Below, piece after piece: positions 32,850 through 43,962 of a stretch of DNA of 64,000 nt; position 1 is the stretch's first letter, and every line of letters begins with the position of its first letter. Both the position numbers and the translations under genes were made by a program. Under the pieces are notes generated by a model, which was not told where the DNA came from, did not search any database, and worked only from the letters and a program-made list of their open reading frames with translations. The DNA is from Nilaparvata lugens. Taxonomy: Eukaryota; Arthropoda; Insecta; Hemiptera; Delphacidae. The stretch lies in contig NC_052510.1 in assembly GCF_014356525.2 (NCBI RefSeq), forward strand, positions 20,734,532 to 20,798,531, in the 5' to 3' direction.

Positions 32850-34988
32850 TATCATCCCTGAATATTGTTGCTTTCAATGTAGCTGGAATTGCAAGCAAAT
32901 TGAGTAATGTTGAATTTATTGATTTTAAGTTATAAAAAATATGATGTATTTCTACTGTTTGAGACATTTGTTGAGGATGAGAACATTCTGTTGAGACTCA
33001 AGATAGTGTTCGAGGAATATGAATTGGTGTGGACTCCTGCAACTAGAGCTGCAAGCCGCGGTCGCGCAAGTGAGGGAACAATTTATGGAATTAGAAAAGG
33101 AAAGAATCACGAGAAAATATTCAACTATAAAACTATTTCCAACTGTAATCCCATCGAACTACACGTCGACTTGCAGAAGCTCCACATCGTCCCGGCTTAC
33201 CTCAACTGTGTAATAGATGGCAGAATGACTTTGCCAAGCTTAAGGATTTTTTGATTGAAATTGAAAATTCCAACTTCATGTTGATAGGTGACCTGAATGG
33301 AAGGATCGGAAACAAGCAGACCATACCAGAGGATACAGTTACAAACTTGCTCTGCCCTCTCAATTGTGACAGAAATTCAAAGGATCACACCATCAATGCT
33401 AATGGAAGGGAATTATTAGCTATGTTTGCTGATTTTGGTCTCGTTATTTTGAACGGTCGCACAGCAGAGGACGCATGTGGAGAATATTCGTTTATTGGAG
33501 CCCAGGGCTCTTCAGTCATTGATTTGTGCGCTCCCCCAATTGAGGCTCTTCCTCATATTAAATTGTTCGAGGTAACTCCGCAAATATTCTCACACCACCT
33601 GCCGATATCTGCCGATACCTGGAAAATCTGAAACTTCTGAGATCTGCGCCATGCCGATACGGAGAAAGCTGCAATGGAAGTCAAGAGATAGGTTGAAGTA
33701 TCAGCAAGAACTTGATTTGAGAATAAGACAATGTCAGCACTGGAACAACACTGAGGATGATCTGAAATATTTGATATCATTAATTCATGATCTCACTCCT
33801 GTCAGTCAATTGGATAGCGACTCAAAGTGCAAGGGAAAACAGATATGGTATGACATTGAGTGTGAGAGGAAAAGGAAAGAATCTTTTCGTCTCTTGAAAC
33901 TATTCAGGAGAACAAATTCAGAATCAGTCCGAGAAATGCATATGGAGAGGAATAAGGAATACAAGAAATTATGTGTGGAAAAAAGAAAAAAGTATTGGTG
34001 TCAATTGACAGGGAGATTCAAGGAGGTGAAGGATTCTAGTCAATTCTGGAAGCTTGTGCGGTGCTTTAGAAGGAAGAAATTCAGCACAGGCACGAGTATA
34101 ACATTGAGAGACTGGGTATTACACTTCAACCAGCTACTGAATCCATGCATCCTGGCAGATAAAATATTGTACGCTGCTCCTTTCATCATGAATGATATTC
34201 TGGATGCGCCGATTTCCCTGTAGGACCTCAAAAGTGTTCTCAGAAGAGCCAAGGAGAACAAAGCACCAGGGGAGGATCGAATTACATACGAGTTCATCAA
34301 GTATGCATCACCTGCTTTTTTTGAAAAATTGTTGGATGTGTTCAATGGTCTATTTGAGTCTTCAGTCATGCCAGAGAGCTTTAGGGAGTCAATCACATAC
34401 CCTATCTTCAAGAAAGGGAATAGCAATGAGGCAGAAAACTACAGAGGCATCTCTTTCTGCAACACAGTAGGCAAAGTCTTTGCTGGGATACTGCTGGATA
34501 AAATGGAGAAATGGATTAATTGCCACAACATTTTGCGGGAGTTTCAGGCTGGCTTTAGAAAACATTATTCAACGGTTGACAACATATTCAATCTGATGAG
34601 TATTGTGAATATCAAGCTCAGTGAGAAAGGGAAGAAAGTGTAAGCCTTTTTTGTTGATTTCTCTGTGGCATTCGATCGGATAGATAGGCATGCACTGTTC
34701 TATAAACTTGTGGAGATTGGTGTGTCGCGGAAGATGGTGAATGCATTGAGGCATTTGTATGATGGGTCAACATCGAGAGTGTGGGGCCAAGAGGGCTTGT
34801 CCGAAAAGTCTGAGACTGGCAAGGGTGTTAAGCAGGGCTGTTTGTTGAGTCCATTATTGTTCTCAATCTTTCTAAACGACTTGGAGGATTGCTTGGAGGG
34901 TAGAGTCAGTGTTGGTTGGGTCTGCATAAAGCTTTTGGCCTATGTGGATGATATTGTTCTTCTTGCCACAGACAGAGTGAGGGCAAGT
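32850..34988 (+). pseudogene. LINE ORF2, 5' portion (endonuclease and RT fingers/palm), broken
   Basis: Endonuclease motifs include NVAGIASK near 32880, the GDLNGRIG block near 33288, SVIDL near 33515 and HHLPI near 33594 (usual SDHLP). RT motifs are KAPGEDRITYEF near 34262, SITYPIFKKGN, FQAGFRKHYSTVDNIF, a VDFSVAFDRID motif A near 34655, GVKQGCLLSPLLF near 34825 and AYVDDIVLL near 34935. Stops fall at 34221-34223 and 34641-34643 in an otherwise continuous frame, with frameshifts in the endonuclease. Coding breaks off at about 34988 and resumes at 39576 after a 4.6-kb insertion. Family is unassigned; it is distinct from the CR1-like elements at the left end. Confidence 0.82.
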
Positions 34989-35562
34989 TTCTATTAAATA
35001 AATAAATAAATATGAATAAATAATTTTTTCCATGGAGGCAACAGGTAAAAACCCATTTTGCCTCCTTCACACATTACAATCATACACTATACAATCCAAA
35101 AATGTATTTTAAGAATTAAGTATGAAGAAATGTTAAAAAACAAGAAATGTAATGTAAGTGAAATAATAAGAAATAGAAATTAAATGAATCAAAAATACTA
35201 ACAAAAGTATGTCAAAATGAATGAGAATGAAATTAAATATAAGATTTTAACAATTTTAGAAAACTTGAAATCAATAATTACTGTATTCAATTAATCAATT
35301 ATCAATAAACTACAATAAATTAATCAATACGCCTGAAAAATAATTATTCAATTAATCAATAATTATCAATAAATCACAACAAATAAATCAATATTTATAA
35401 TGAGAAAATTGCAAAGGTAATCAATTAAACCCTGAACTTTAAAACTTAATAAAAGTCTGTTGATTCAAGTTTAGCCTACAATGAAAAGAAAAATAGAATG
35501 TCTGTGAATCACTACCACATAAAATTAATAAAAGAAAAAAATGCAAATCACGAAATGACAAA

Positions 35563-36890
35563 TCACATAATATTATTGACTAGATCGCACACCATCCTAC
35601 GGAATTTGTATGGGGAGAACCAAACGATATCCAAGCGCTGAGAACAACTATTGAAAATTCTCTGTGCTCTATTCAGAGGAGAGTTATAATGACTCACCGT
35701 TCTGGAGCGTGAGATATGGAAAGAAAAGGTCGAACGGCGAGCAATGGTATTTATATAAATATTAATTTTGGAAAGCAGATACGGAGAATCAATTTCGTTA
35801 TATAAAAGATTATAAATGAAAAGAAGAGATTTGATGTCACGTCTGACTTTCAGTGATTTAATTTCAAACATACTTCTTAAAGAATTGGTAGGGTAATCAA
35901 ACGGGCAGAAAACATTGTGCCTTTTATAATAAATACATCTTAAGAGTTTATTCTGCATTCGTTCTAGTATTTCAATCTGTTCATTACAATATGGATTCCA
36001 AATTTCGCTAGCATATTCCATCAGGCTTCTTACAATTGATTTGTATAACAGTACCAAAGGCACTATGTCTCCAAAGGGTGAGCATGTCTTCAAGATGAAT
36101 CCCATCTGCTGATTAGCTCTGTTAGATATGTAATCTACATGTGCATTGAAAGAAAAATCAGAACTGAAAACCACTCCAAGATCCTTGAACGATTCCACCT
36201 TTTCTAATGGTATACCATTTATATGGTAAACATGTATGAAAGGAGAAGACTGTCGAGTAAAACTCATGAATTTACATTTTCCTACATTTATTTTTAGTTC
36301 ATTTGTAACACACCACTTGGACAAATTGTCAACGTCAATCTGTAAATCATAACAATCTCTCAGATCATTGACTTCTTTGAACAACTTGACATCATCTGCA
36401 TACAAAAGACATTTTGATTTATTGATAACAGATGGGAGATCATTGATGAATGAAATAAAAAGGAGTGGCCCAAGATTAGAGCCCTGAGGTACCCCCGATG
36501 TGCACTCAAAGAATTCTGATTTATATTGTTGATTTTTTACATATTGTTTTCTTGCTTGAAGGTAGCTCTGAACAAGATGAACCAGAGTATCGCCGAGTCC
36601 TTACACTTTAGGTTTTCTTATCAGAAGTCTATGGTTGATAGTGTCGAAGGCTTTTGATGAATCTGTGTAGATAACATCAGTACGCCCTCCATCATCTAGA
36701 ACATGTGACACTCCATTACTAAAAACCATAAGATTGGAAACAGTGGAGCAACGAGGTAAAAATCCATGCTGCTGGGGTGAAATAATTCTCTGACCCTGAT
36801 CATAGACTATGGAATAAATAACTTTTTCAAAAACTTTAGAAAAACAATTTAAAATAGAAATTGGCCTATAATTTTTTATATCATTTCTAT
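35563..36890 (-). pseudogene. Jockey-superfamily reverse transcriptase (minus LINE)
   Basis: Read leftward from 36890: NYRPISILNCFSKVFEK, QHGFLPRCSTVSNL, a DSSKAFDTINH motif A (Phe of the usual DFSKAFD changed), a TAA near 36602 after RKPKV, SGVPQGSNLGPLLF, and then the open frame 36405-35563 starting at YADDVKLF. The C-terminal part has KDLGVVF, LLYKSIVRSLMEYASEIWNP and the SPLNRAQRIFN block. It is the same kind of element as the fragment at 18365-19712. Confidence 0.82.
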
Positions 36891-36899
36891 TTCCAGATT

Positions 36900-37820
36900 T
36901 TAAAACTGGAGAAACCCTTTATTTGAAAAAATCACCCTCCTCTTAGGAATGAACTCATTGAAATGATGGTTAAGTATTTTATAAAACTTATCTACTGCAG
37001 AGTCAACGTCACCACTACAAAAAACAGAATCCCAACTGCAATCACGGAGACTAAGATAGAGACCGAGAAAATCTCCTTTATGATTTTCATAATGAAATTC
37101 AGGTGGGTGGCTTGAATTTAGCCCTGACGTCGTCACTGAGTATGAGGCATCCACACATAACACAGGGTAATAACCATCTTCAGGGACAAGTGGATCATCG
37201 CTCTTCATTACTTTTACTGGAAAGTTACTCAACACTAAATCCAGAGTTCTACCAAACTCATTCTGCACTGTGTTATATAATACTAGTTCATAGAATGACA
37301 TGAAACGATAAAGAAATTTTGCTTTAGGTGAACCAGAAGAGAGATCATAAGTATTATTGTTAATTTCAGGTAAATTGAAATCTCCAACTATCATTAAATT
37401 CCCACTGAGAATGTCATTTAAAGATTCAATATATTCACAGTAGCCAAGAAAAATATTTGATGGAGTTGACGGTGGAATGTAAACAGAATTTATGTGATAC
37501 CCTGCGGTATCAAAACAAAAATTATCATTCTGACAAAGCTCAATACAGAGCTCAGATTGTAATGACCTTCTTACTGCGATAAGAACTCCACCTCTCCTCT
37601 GACAGTCATCACCCCCGCCCCTATCACTCCGATAGACAGAATAGCGATCATCGAAAACTTCACTGCTGATTATGCCACTGTGCAGCCAAGTCTCAGTCAA
37701 TATTATCAAATCGTAATCTGCATTTAAAAGTGAATTATAGAAATTAAGGACCTTTGTACGAAGTCCCCGAACATTTTGGTAGTATGTCAAAGTAGTAGAC
37801 AAAGAGTGATTGAAAGACAT
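36900..37820 (-). pseudogene. LINE APE-type endonuclease (minus LINE)
   Basis: Open for 306 codons from 37820. Motifs: YQNVRGLRTK (Asn), LTETWLHSG (Glu), SDRGGGDDCQRRGGVLIAV, NSVYIPP, MIVGDFNLP and TLDLVLS. The usual SDHFP near the end is altered to DGYYP, so the catalytic His is missing. The frame stops at 36900 and the RT begins almost at once, so the 150-200 residues normally linking endonuclease and RT are deleted. Confidence 0.82.
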
Positions 37821-38751
37821 ATATTATGATAAAAAGAAAAAGTAAATGAATAAGTAAAGAGATAAGAAAAAAAAATATTAGCGTCACCTTCAGCCGCACA
37901 AAAATGAAAAGGATTAAAAGAATTTCAGGTAGACGGATACCTAACAATAAGATACCGATAAAATGGGTTTATCGGTCACACAAACTGATACAGGCTTGGT
38001 ACCGTTATGATATTGAATGAAATATTCTGGTTTCAGCTGAACGATACTTCTGTATGTGATTATCAATTACTGGTCTTAAACTAGAAAAAACTACTGTTGT
38101 TAACAAAAGAGAAAAAAACTTGTAAGTAATTAAGAAACAAAGATAAAAAAATATTTTGTGTTAATTCAGCTCGAAAAATTGATCAATCGAACTCAAATAA
38201 TCAATTTAAAATTCAAAGGTTCCATTTCAAATTCAATTATGTACATACGGCACAAATTAATTACAGAGCCCAATATGCCAAGCAAAATCAAAACAAAATT
38301 AAAAATAAAACTACTTTCAAAATTAAAATAAAATTCAAGATAAAAATTAAAATAGCCCATAACTTCAGAATCACTATGATCACAAAAGAGAACACGTTTA
38401 AAAAATAATACAATCAATTTACCTAAGTCATTAGGCCACAAGTTTGAATATAGAAAAATATAAAAACATTTTTATATAAGCATTAGTGAATTCGTATTCC
38501 TCAATATTTAATTTGCAAGCTTCACAAAGAATTGAAAGAGTTAATGAGAATGTTTTAAAGAGAAAATTAAATTACGTAATAAATCAACACCCATTAGCAA
38601 CTATATAATAGATAGAAAAAAACAAGTCAACTTGAACTACGAAAAAGGTGATCAAAATAATTTAACATTTAGACGTAGTGGGAACAGCTTTGAGGTCTTC
38701 TTCAGTTTTGATCACATAGATTTGGCCCTCAGGAACCACTCTTAAGTCATT

Positions 38752-39343
38752 CACAGACAGACGCAATACAGGGCTCGGGACGATTCGGTACGAACGCTCG
38801 GAAATCAAGGCGGGAATCAGTAGTGCACACCTTTCTTATCGCACATGAATGCAGTGTAGTTAGTAGCTAATAAATTTAGTTCAATTTTTTAAATATGGAT
38901 CAGTGTTTACAAGAAGAAGCATTGCTTTTGTCGCTCGCTATGGACGAGGACGAACATGATGAGCCATTGTAAGTAACTTTTCATGTTTTATAATTGAAAT
39001 TCACGAACTTGAACTAAGAAATTACACATTATCAGAATTTTTTTTGAAAAAAATAACCTTGACATCGGTTTAAAGAAGCATCAAGGAATATGCATGCCAA
39101 AAGAAAATCAATTCCGTTTAGTAGTTATTGAACAGCAAAGTAGTAAATAAAAATTACGGGATTTCAATGAGAAGCAGTAGGCTACGGTACACACACTTTA
39201 ACCTAACAGGACAGGATGGTTTTACCGAATTCCGAGCGTCTGCGTGCAGCGCGTGTGTGAATGTTCAGTTCGGTAAACTAGCGATATTTTCCCGAGCTCA
39301 ATATCGCTCGGTTTGTCCCAAGCCTATGTCACGTCTGTCTGTG
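38752..39343 (+). mobile_element. ~590-bp TIR DNA element inside the ORF1 fragment
   Basis: The ends are inverted: CACAGACAGACGC....AGGGCTCGGGAC at 38752-38781 and the complement of CACAGACAGACGT....AGGCTTGGGAC at 39315-39343. It interrupts a coding fragment that is readable on both sides, which supports insertion. No clear target duplication (flanking octamers match at only about half the positions), so superfamily is unassigned. Confidence 0.6.
38895..38968 (+). other. Possible 5' coding exon of a transposase
   Basis: Inside the TIR element, an ATG at 38895 opens MDQCLQEEALLLSLAMDEDE and runs 74 bases to GTAAGT at 38969, a consensus splice donor. Short acidic Leu-rich first exons near a TIR are known in PIF/Harbinger nucleases, but the segment is too short to assign. 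No downstream exon exists in this element. Confidence 0.25.
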
Positions 39344-39575
39344 GAAGCCTTTATTTTTACTGTTCCGGATTGGTCCACCCAAACATATTTGTAGCCAAAT
39401 TGTATCTGCAGTTTCCTAGCATCAGCAAAAAGCTTTCTACGTTTTGCAGTCAATGACAAATTTATATAAATCTGTCGCAGCTCACCTTTCAGTCCAATGT
39501 GACGAGTAGACAGGTCCTTTACCTTTTTTCGGCCATCCAACAGTGCATGTGTATGTGTATGTGTACTATTAATGA

Positions 39576-40845
39576 GAAGGATGATATAAAACCTAGAGGT
39601 GTATTGTGAGAGATGGAATCTTCAAGTTAACCTGAGTAAGTCAAAGATTATGATTTTCAGGAGAGGAGGCAGAACCAGTCATCATGATTTATGGTGCTAC
39701 AACAATGAGCCAATTGAAGTTGTAGGGAGTTATAAGTATCTGGGAGTGAACTTAACACCAAAACTTTCACTGAATAATAATTTTAAAGAGAAAGCTCCAG
39801 TAGCAAAGATGATACTGAATATGTTCAACAGCCTTCTGACCCAGAAAAATATTCCATTCGAACCTAAGCTTGATGTAATTGAGGCAATGTCTAGATCCAC
39901 AGTATGCTATGGAGCACAAGTCTGGGGAGGAAGAATGATAGATGAGGTTGAGGAAGTGCAACGCCTCTTCATTAAGAAGGTCTTCAACCTGCCAATGTGG
40001 ACCCCAGATTATTGTTTGTACCTGGAAACTTGACTAAAACCTCTGCTGGTTTATACATTGAGGCTACATATCAAGTATATGTGTCAATGCCTAGAGCTTC
40101 CAGAACAAAGATACCCGCACATACTGCTGAAAAAAGTGATTGAGAAAAAAGTCTTTATGCATAATGATTGGATCAATCTAGAGAGGGTGTATTGGGTCCC
40201 TGCTACAAGTCTCCTGACGGGCAATGTTCAAGCGATTCTGAGCAGAGTTGACGAGAAACTACAGGAGAACTTCAGAAGTAGATTGATGGTGAGCTAGAGG
40301 TGTTCAATCTACCCACAGCTTGTACGTTTCACCGACTATGTTCATCAGCAGGACGACTTCACGCTGGTCAAGTGGTTCCTGAAGGCAAGGACTGAGCTCG
40401 TCCTGCTGAACAAGTACTCCTTCGATTGTGGTATCAAGACGTGTTCCCTCTGCAATTTGAAGGAAGACGAGGATGTGCCTCACTTCATTGCCAGATGCCC
40501 TGTTCTCGCTGAGATCCAGACGAGACACCTGCGGAAGAGTATCCTGTCTGAAGGGGAGTTGCAGGCACACCTGAATGGACAGGACTGGCAGGCGGTGAGC
40601 CGGTACTGCAGGGAGGCATGGCAGTACAGATTCTTTCTTGTCCAGCAGTTCAATTTTTGTTCAAGTTATTGTCTTAAAACTTTTCACATTTCCTTAGAAT
40701 CTGAACATATAAATTCCATCTTCTCCTCCAGACGGCATTTTGCCATGGAGAAAAAATGCCTATGATGAAATGTTATTTCTTTTGTAATGCAATTATTGTG
40801 AAATTGAATAAAAGCCAATTTATTATTATTATTATTATATTATTA
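39576..40845 (+). pseudogene. LINE ORF2, 3' portion (thumb, C-terminal zinc motif) and 3' end
   Basis: Continues the ORF2 of 32850-34988: YCERWNLQVNLSKSKIMIFR, YKYLGVNLTPKL and STVCYGAQVWGG, then after a TGA near 40032 LRLHIKYMCQCLELPEQRYP in the frame of 40058-40297. The last part, from about 40305, carries a CX2CX9HX4C zinc motif (CSLC....HFIARC near 40450-40497). The 3' end is AATAAAAGCCAATTT followed by (ATT)n to about 40845. Confidence 0.8.
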
Positions 40846-41230
40846 AATTGCAAACAATTGGCAACTGTTGGTTCTATTAAATCATTCACTACAAAGAGAT
40901 AGCAGACCTTGTGAGTTTCCAGCGTTATTGACCTATCACCAGCTGTCTCATATCTTTGAATAGTAGACTTGAGATGCGCAAGTACACTAGCATCAGGTGA
41001 TCAATTTTCTTAACGACAAGGAAAGTTGTGTGAGTGCGCCACACCAGATTTTTTAATCAGCAGTTGATCACGGTTTATCTACGAGCATGCTGATCATAGA
41101 CAAAATGCTCAATAGACAATATTCATTCAATTATATTTAACCATCAGCTGATAAAACTGTGGCGAACATAGCTTGATGTGTATTGAACATTGGTTAAACT
41201 ATAGTAACTATATTACCCAATATAGGTAAT

Positions 41231-42474
41231 ACATACATACATACATACATATTCGGGTCCCGTTCCAGCTAGTGCCGGGTCTGGGTGTTTACAATGCCTC
41301 TCCATCTTGTTCAGTCCTCCCACCATCGCTCGTCCTCCACCTGCCGCCATCGGTGTCCTCTCTTCTCCACTTCGTTGGCCACTGAGTCTGTCCATCGTCG
41401 TCGCGGTCGTCCTCTTGGTCTCCTCCCTTCAATCCTCATCTCCTCCATTCTCCTTGGCAGCCGATCCTCTCTCATTCTCTTCATGTGCCCAAACCAGCGT
41501 GGTCTCATACTTTCAACCTTTTCCCTTATACTCCCCATGTTCAATTCTCTTCTTATATCCTCATTTCTAACTCTGTCTCTTCGTGTCTTCCCCTTTATTG
41601 CCCTGAGGAACCTCATTTCTCCTGCCTGTATTCGACTCCACTCTCTTTCCATCTTGTCCATGTCTCGGCTCCGTATAATATGATGGGTACGTAATACATC
41701 TTGTACATCATAATCTTTGCCTTTTCTGGTACTTTTCCATCCCAAATCAAATGTTTCACTGTTTGGTAGAAATTCCCCCCCCCTTTTGTAATCTTCTAGT
41801 TATCTCGTGGTTTATTCTCCCATCATCTGCAATTTCACTGCCCAAGTACCTGAAACTTCCAACATTTTTCAGGGGTTCTCCATTCAATCTGATATCTCCG
41901 GCAAAATTGTCATCCCTTCCAAAAACCATTACTTCACTCTTTTCCCTGCTTATTTTCAGACCATATTTCTCCATAACCCTGCTCCAAGCATCCAACTGCA
42001 TCTGTACATCCTCAACTGTTTCTCCCCAAATCATCATATCATCCGCAAATATCATTTTCTTATCCCTTTCTCCTACTTCCTCTCTCACTTGTCTACTCAT
42101 TCCTTCCATAACTACATTGAACAAGGCTGGTGATAGAATACTTCCCTGTTTTAGCCCATTCCTTACTTCAAACTCGTCTGTACAACCACTTTGTGTTCTT
42201 ACTCTGCACTTATATCCCCTATACATCTCCTTTATTATGCCAATATGTTCTTTCTCAATCCCAAAATTTTCCATTTCCTGCCACAAACCTTGCCTATCCA
42301 CTGAATCATACGCTTTCTCCATGTCTATAAATAGCATTACAATCTTCTTATTATATTCCCAGCTCTTTTCCATCAGTTGTCTTATGGAGAATATAAGATC
42401 TACTGTACTGCGGCCTGGTCGAAAACCATATTGTTCCTCACTTTGTTCAAGCTCGATTTTTGGGCTTATATGGT
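41231..42474 (-). mobile_element. 5'-truncated RTE-type LINE with 12-bp target duplication
   Basis: AATATAGGTAAT occurs at 41219-41230 and 42475-42486, flanking the insertion. The minus strand has RT from about 42458: EEQYGFRPGRSTVDLIFSIR, LFIDMEKAYDSVDR, GLKQGSILSPALF and FADDMMIWGE, then YLGSEIADDG. A run of ten G near 41766-41775 puts the rest out of frame. The next frame (41745-41311) ends with RVRNEDIRRELNM and RPRWFGHMKRM...RGRPRRRW, a C-terminus typical of RTE-like elements. The tail is (ATGT)n, 41231-41251. It is dead because of truncation and frameshifts. Confidence 0.87.
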
Positions 42475-42486
42475 AATATAGGTAAT

Positions 42487-43380
42487 ATGGGTAATATATT
42501 TACTGTAGGTTAAACTACTATTGAGCAGGCTACGTCTACCTGATGGAGGATGGAGGGTTTTATTGAAGAACAATAATTATAGAAGCAGGACAAACTATCA
42601 TTGAGAATATTCTCATTGGCTAACCGTTTCATGCATGTATTATGCTATACAAACATTATTTGACCTATTGGCAAATAATTTCCATAATTGTGAATCTGAT
42701 ACCTGAAGAATTGATTGAACCAGCTATTGGAATAAACGTGATATCCAATAATTGCTGCTCAGATAAGTGACGTATTCTTATTACTCCCATTGGAAGGATG
42801 ACTGCTTTCTATTGCAAACTACTTCAGTTTCTTTCTCGTCTATGTTAATCAAATAGGGCAGTATGTGTGTCCCAGCAGTCAGACAGAACCTAATCTAATA
42901 GCTCTGATTAGATATTAGATAACTTACTCTCGGCGGCACCCAAATGTCACTGCTTGAAGCCAGCCCAACTTATTACAACTAATTATAAGCTTCAAAACCA
43001 CTACCCAGTGGTTGGAAACACACTTCTAAACTTTACCATTTATCCATCATCATCGTTATCTCTATCTTTCCTCACATTACTCACACGCACAAGCCTTCGA
43101 TTTATTCTGGCATCATTTTCAAAAAAGCATGTTGCAGTAGTGTTAGGTCTTATGTGTTACGGTACCTGTTCTAAGATCACACTTTTTTGGTAAACTATTA
43201 TTATCATCGCAGCTTGTTACAAAATACCTGGAGTGATTGTACTTGGAGACGTCATATTGATGTCTTTTAAACTCAATTGGAGATGTCGAATTGTCGCGAT
43301 TCTCATCGAATCTAGAAATGACATGCATCCATGAATATTTTATATTGTTTCTCAAAGAAACTGATTTGTATGCCGACGGT
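42487..43380. other. Non-coding stretch
   Basis: I see no gene or recognisable repeat. The sequence is AT-rich, with short chance frames only. Confidence 0.4.
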
Positions 43381-43605
43381 ACCAATGGGGATGCAGAACA
43401 CGATGTATGAAGTAGTTGGCGTTCAGGCCGCGGGCAGCGCTTCAGTCGGCGATTCACCAGGCTGCCGAAGCCGACGCATTCGGCCAGTCGCGTCTTGTCA
43501 GCCATAGCTTGAAGTTGTGTGAGTCAGTGTTTACTTCCAGTGTTGTTTTCGTAACTGAGCACGTGCAATTTGTTTCTGGAAAGTAAAGGACCACTGGAAT
43601 AACAC
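43381..43605. other. CpG-rich patch with possible promoter and first exon
   Basis: Locally GC- and CpG-rich around 43425-43500, unlike the surroundings. On the plus strand TCAGT (43523-43527) resembles an arthropod initiator, and ACACGTGAGTAC at 43602-43613 has a splice-donor form, suggesting a short 5' UTR exon facing the gap. On the minus strand an ATG at 43505 opens MADKTRLAECVGFGSLVNRR. These are alternatives and neither is established. Confidence 0.25.
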
Positions 43606-43862
43606 GTGAGTACTTGCACCTTGCTGTCTTTATTCTCTAAACAGTTGAGGTTTGTAGAGTAAGTTATTGGAATCTAGTGTGAAAAAGTTTCATTTTAAAG
43701 TGTTTGGTGTTACTCCGTCTCACATTATCACATGCCTGGTGGTTTTCACTGTTCAGTGAAAACTGAACTTGAATTATTGAGACTTTTGTATTGGAACAGT
43801 TGAATAAGTCTGAGTTTATGTTCCAATATATATATATAAAAATTTCATCAATTATTATTCAA

Positions 43863-43962
43863 NNNNNNNNNNNNNNNNNNNNNNNNNNNNNNNNNNNNNN
43901 NNNNNNNNNNNNNNNNNNNNNNNNNNNNNNNNNNNNNNNNNNNNNNNNNNNNNNNNNNNNNN
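43863..43962. other. Assembly gap of 100 N
   Basis: Exactly 100 N, the placeholder length commonly used for scaffold joins of unknown size. The order and orientation of sequence on either side rest on scaffolding, not on read sequence. Confidence 0.99.

Larger units (their letters stand above)
38662..39540 (-). pseudogene. ORF1 C-terminal fragment split by a TIR element
   Basis: The minus-strand frame from 39540 reads GLKGELRQIYINLSLT, KLFADARKL and GYKYVWVDQSGTVKIKA, the C-terminal domain seen in insect LINE ORF1 and FP25K-like proteins (IYINESLT, YKYVW). Coding then enters inserted sequence (38752-39343). After it, NDLRVVPEGQIYVIKTEEDL continues the domain to a stop at 38662. The N-terminal part of ORF1 is missing. 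Confidence 0.68.
34989..39575 (-). mobile_element. Minus-strand LINE inserted in the ORF2 above
   Basis: A minus-strand LINE with its 3' tail at 34993-35015 ((TTTA)n read on the minus strand), RT and endonuclease at 35563-37820, and an ORF1 C-terminus at 38662-39540. It separates AYVDDIVLLATDRV of the host LINE from its continuation LEVYCERWNL. Intergenic parts 35016-35562 and 37821-38661 are AT-rich without recognisable genes. No clean target-site duplication was found at the edges. Confidence 0.7.

Noticed and set aside
41285..42476. Long plus-strand ORFs (up to 241 codons) rich in Ser, Pro and Leu
   Set aside because: They are antisense shadows of the minus-strand RTE reverse transcriptase.
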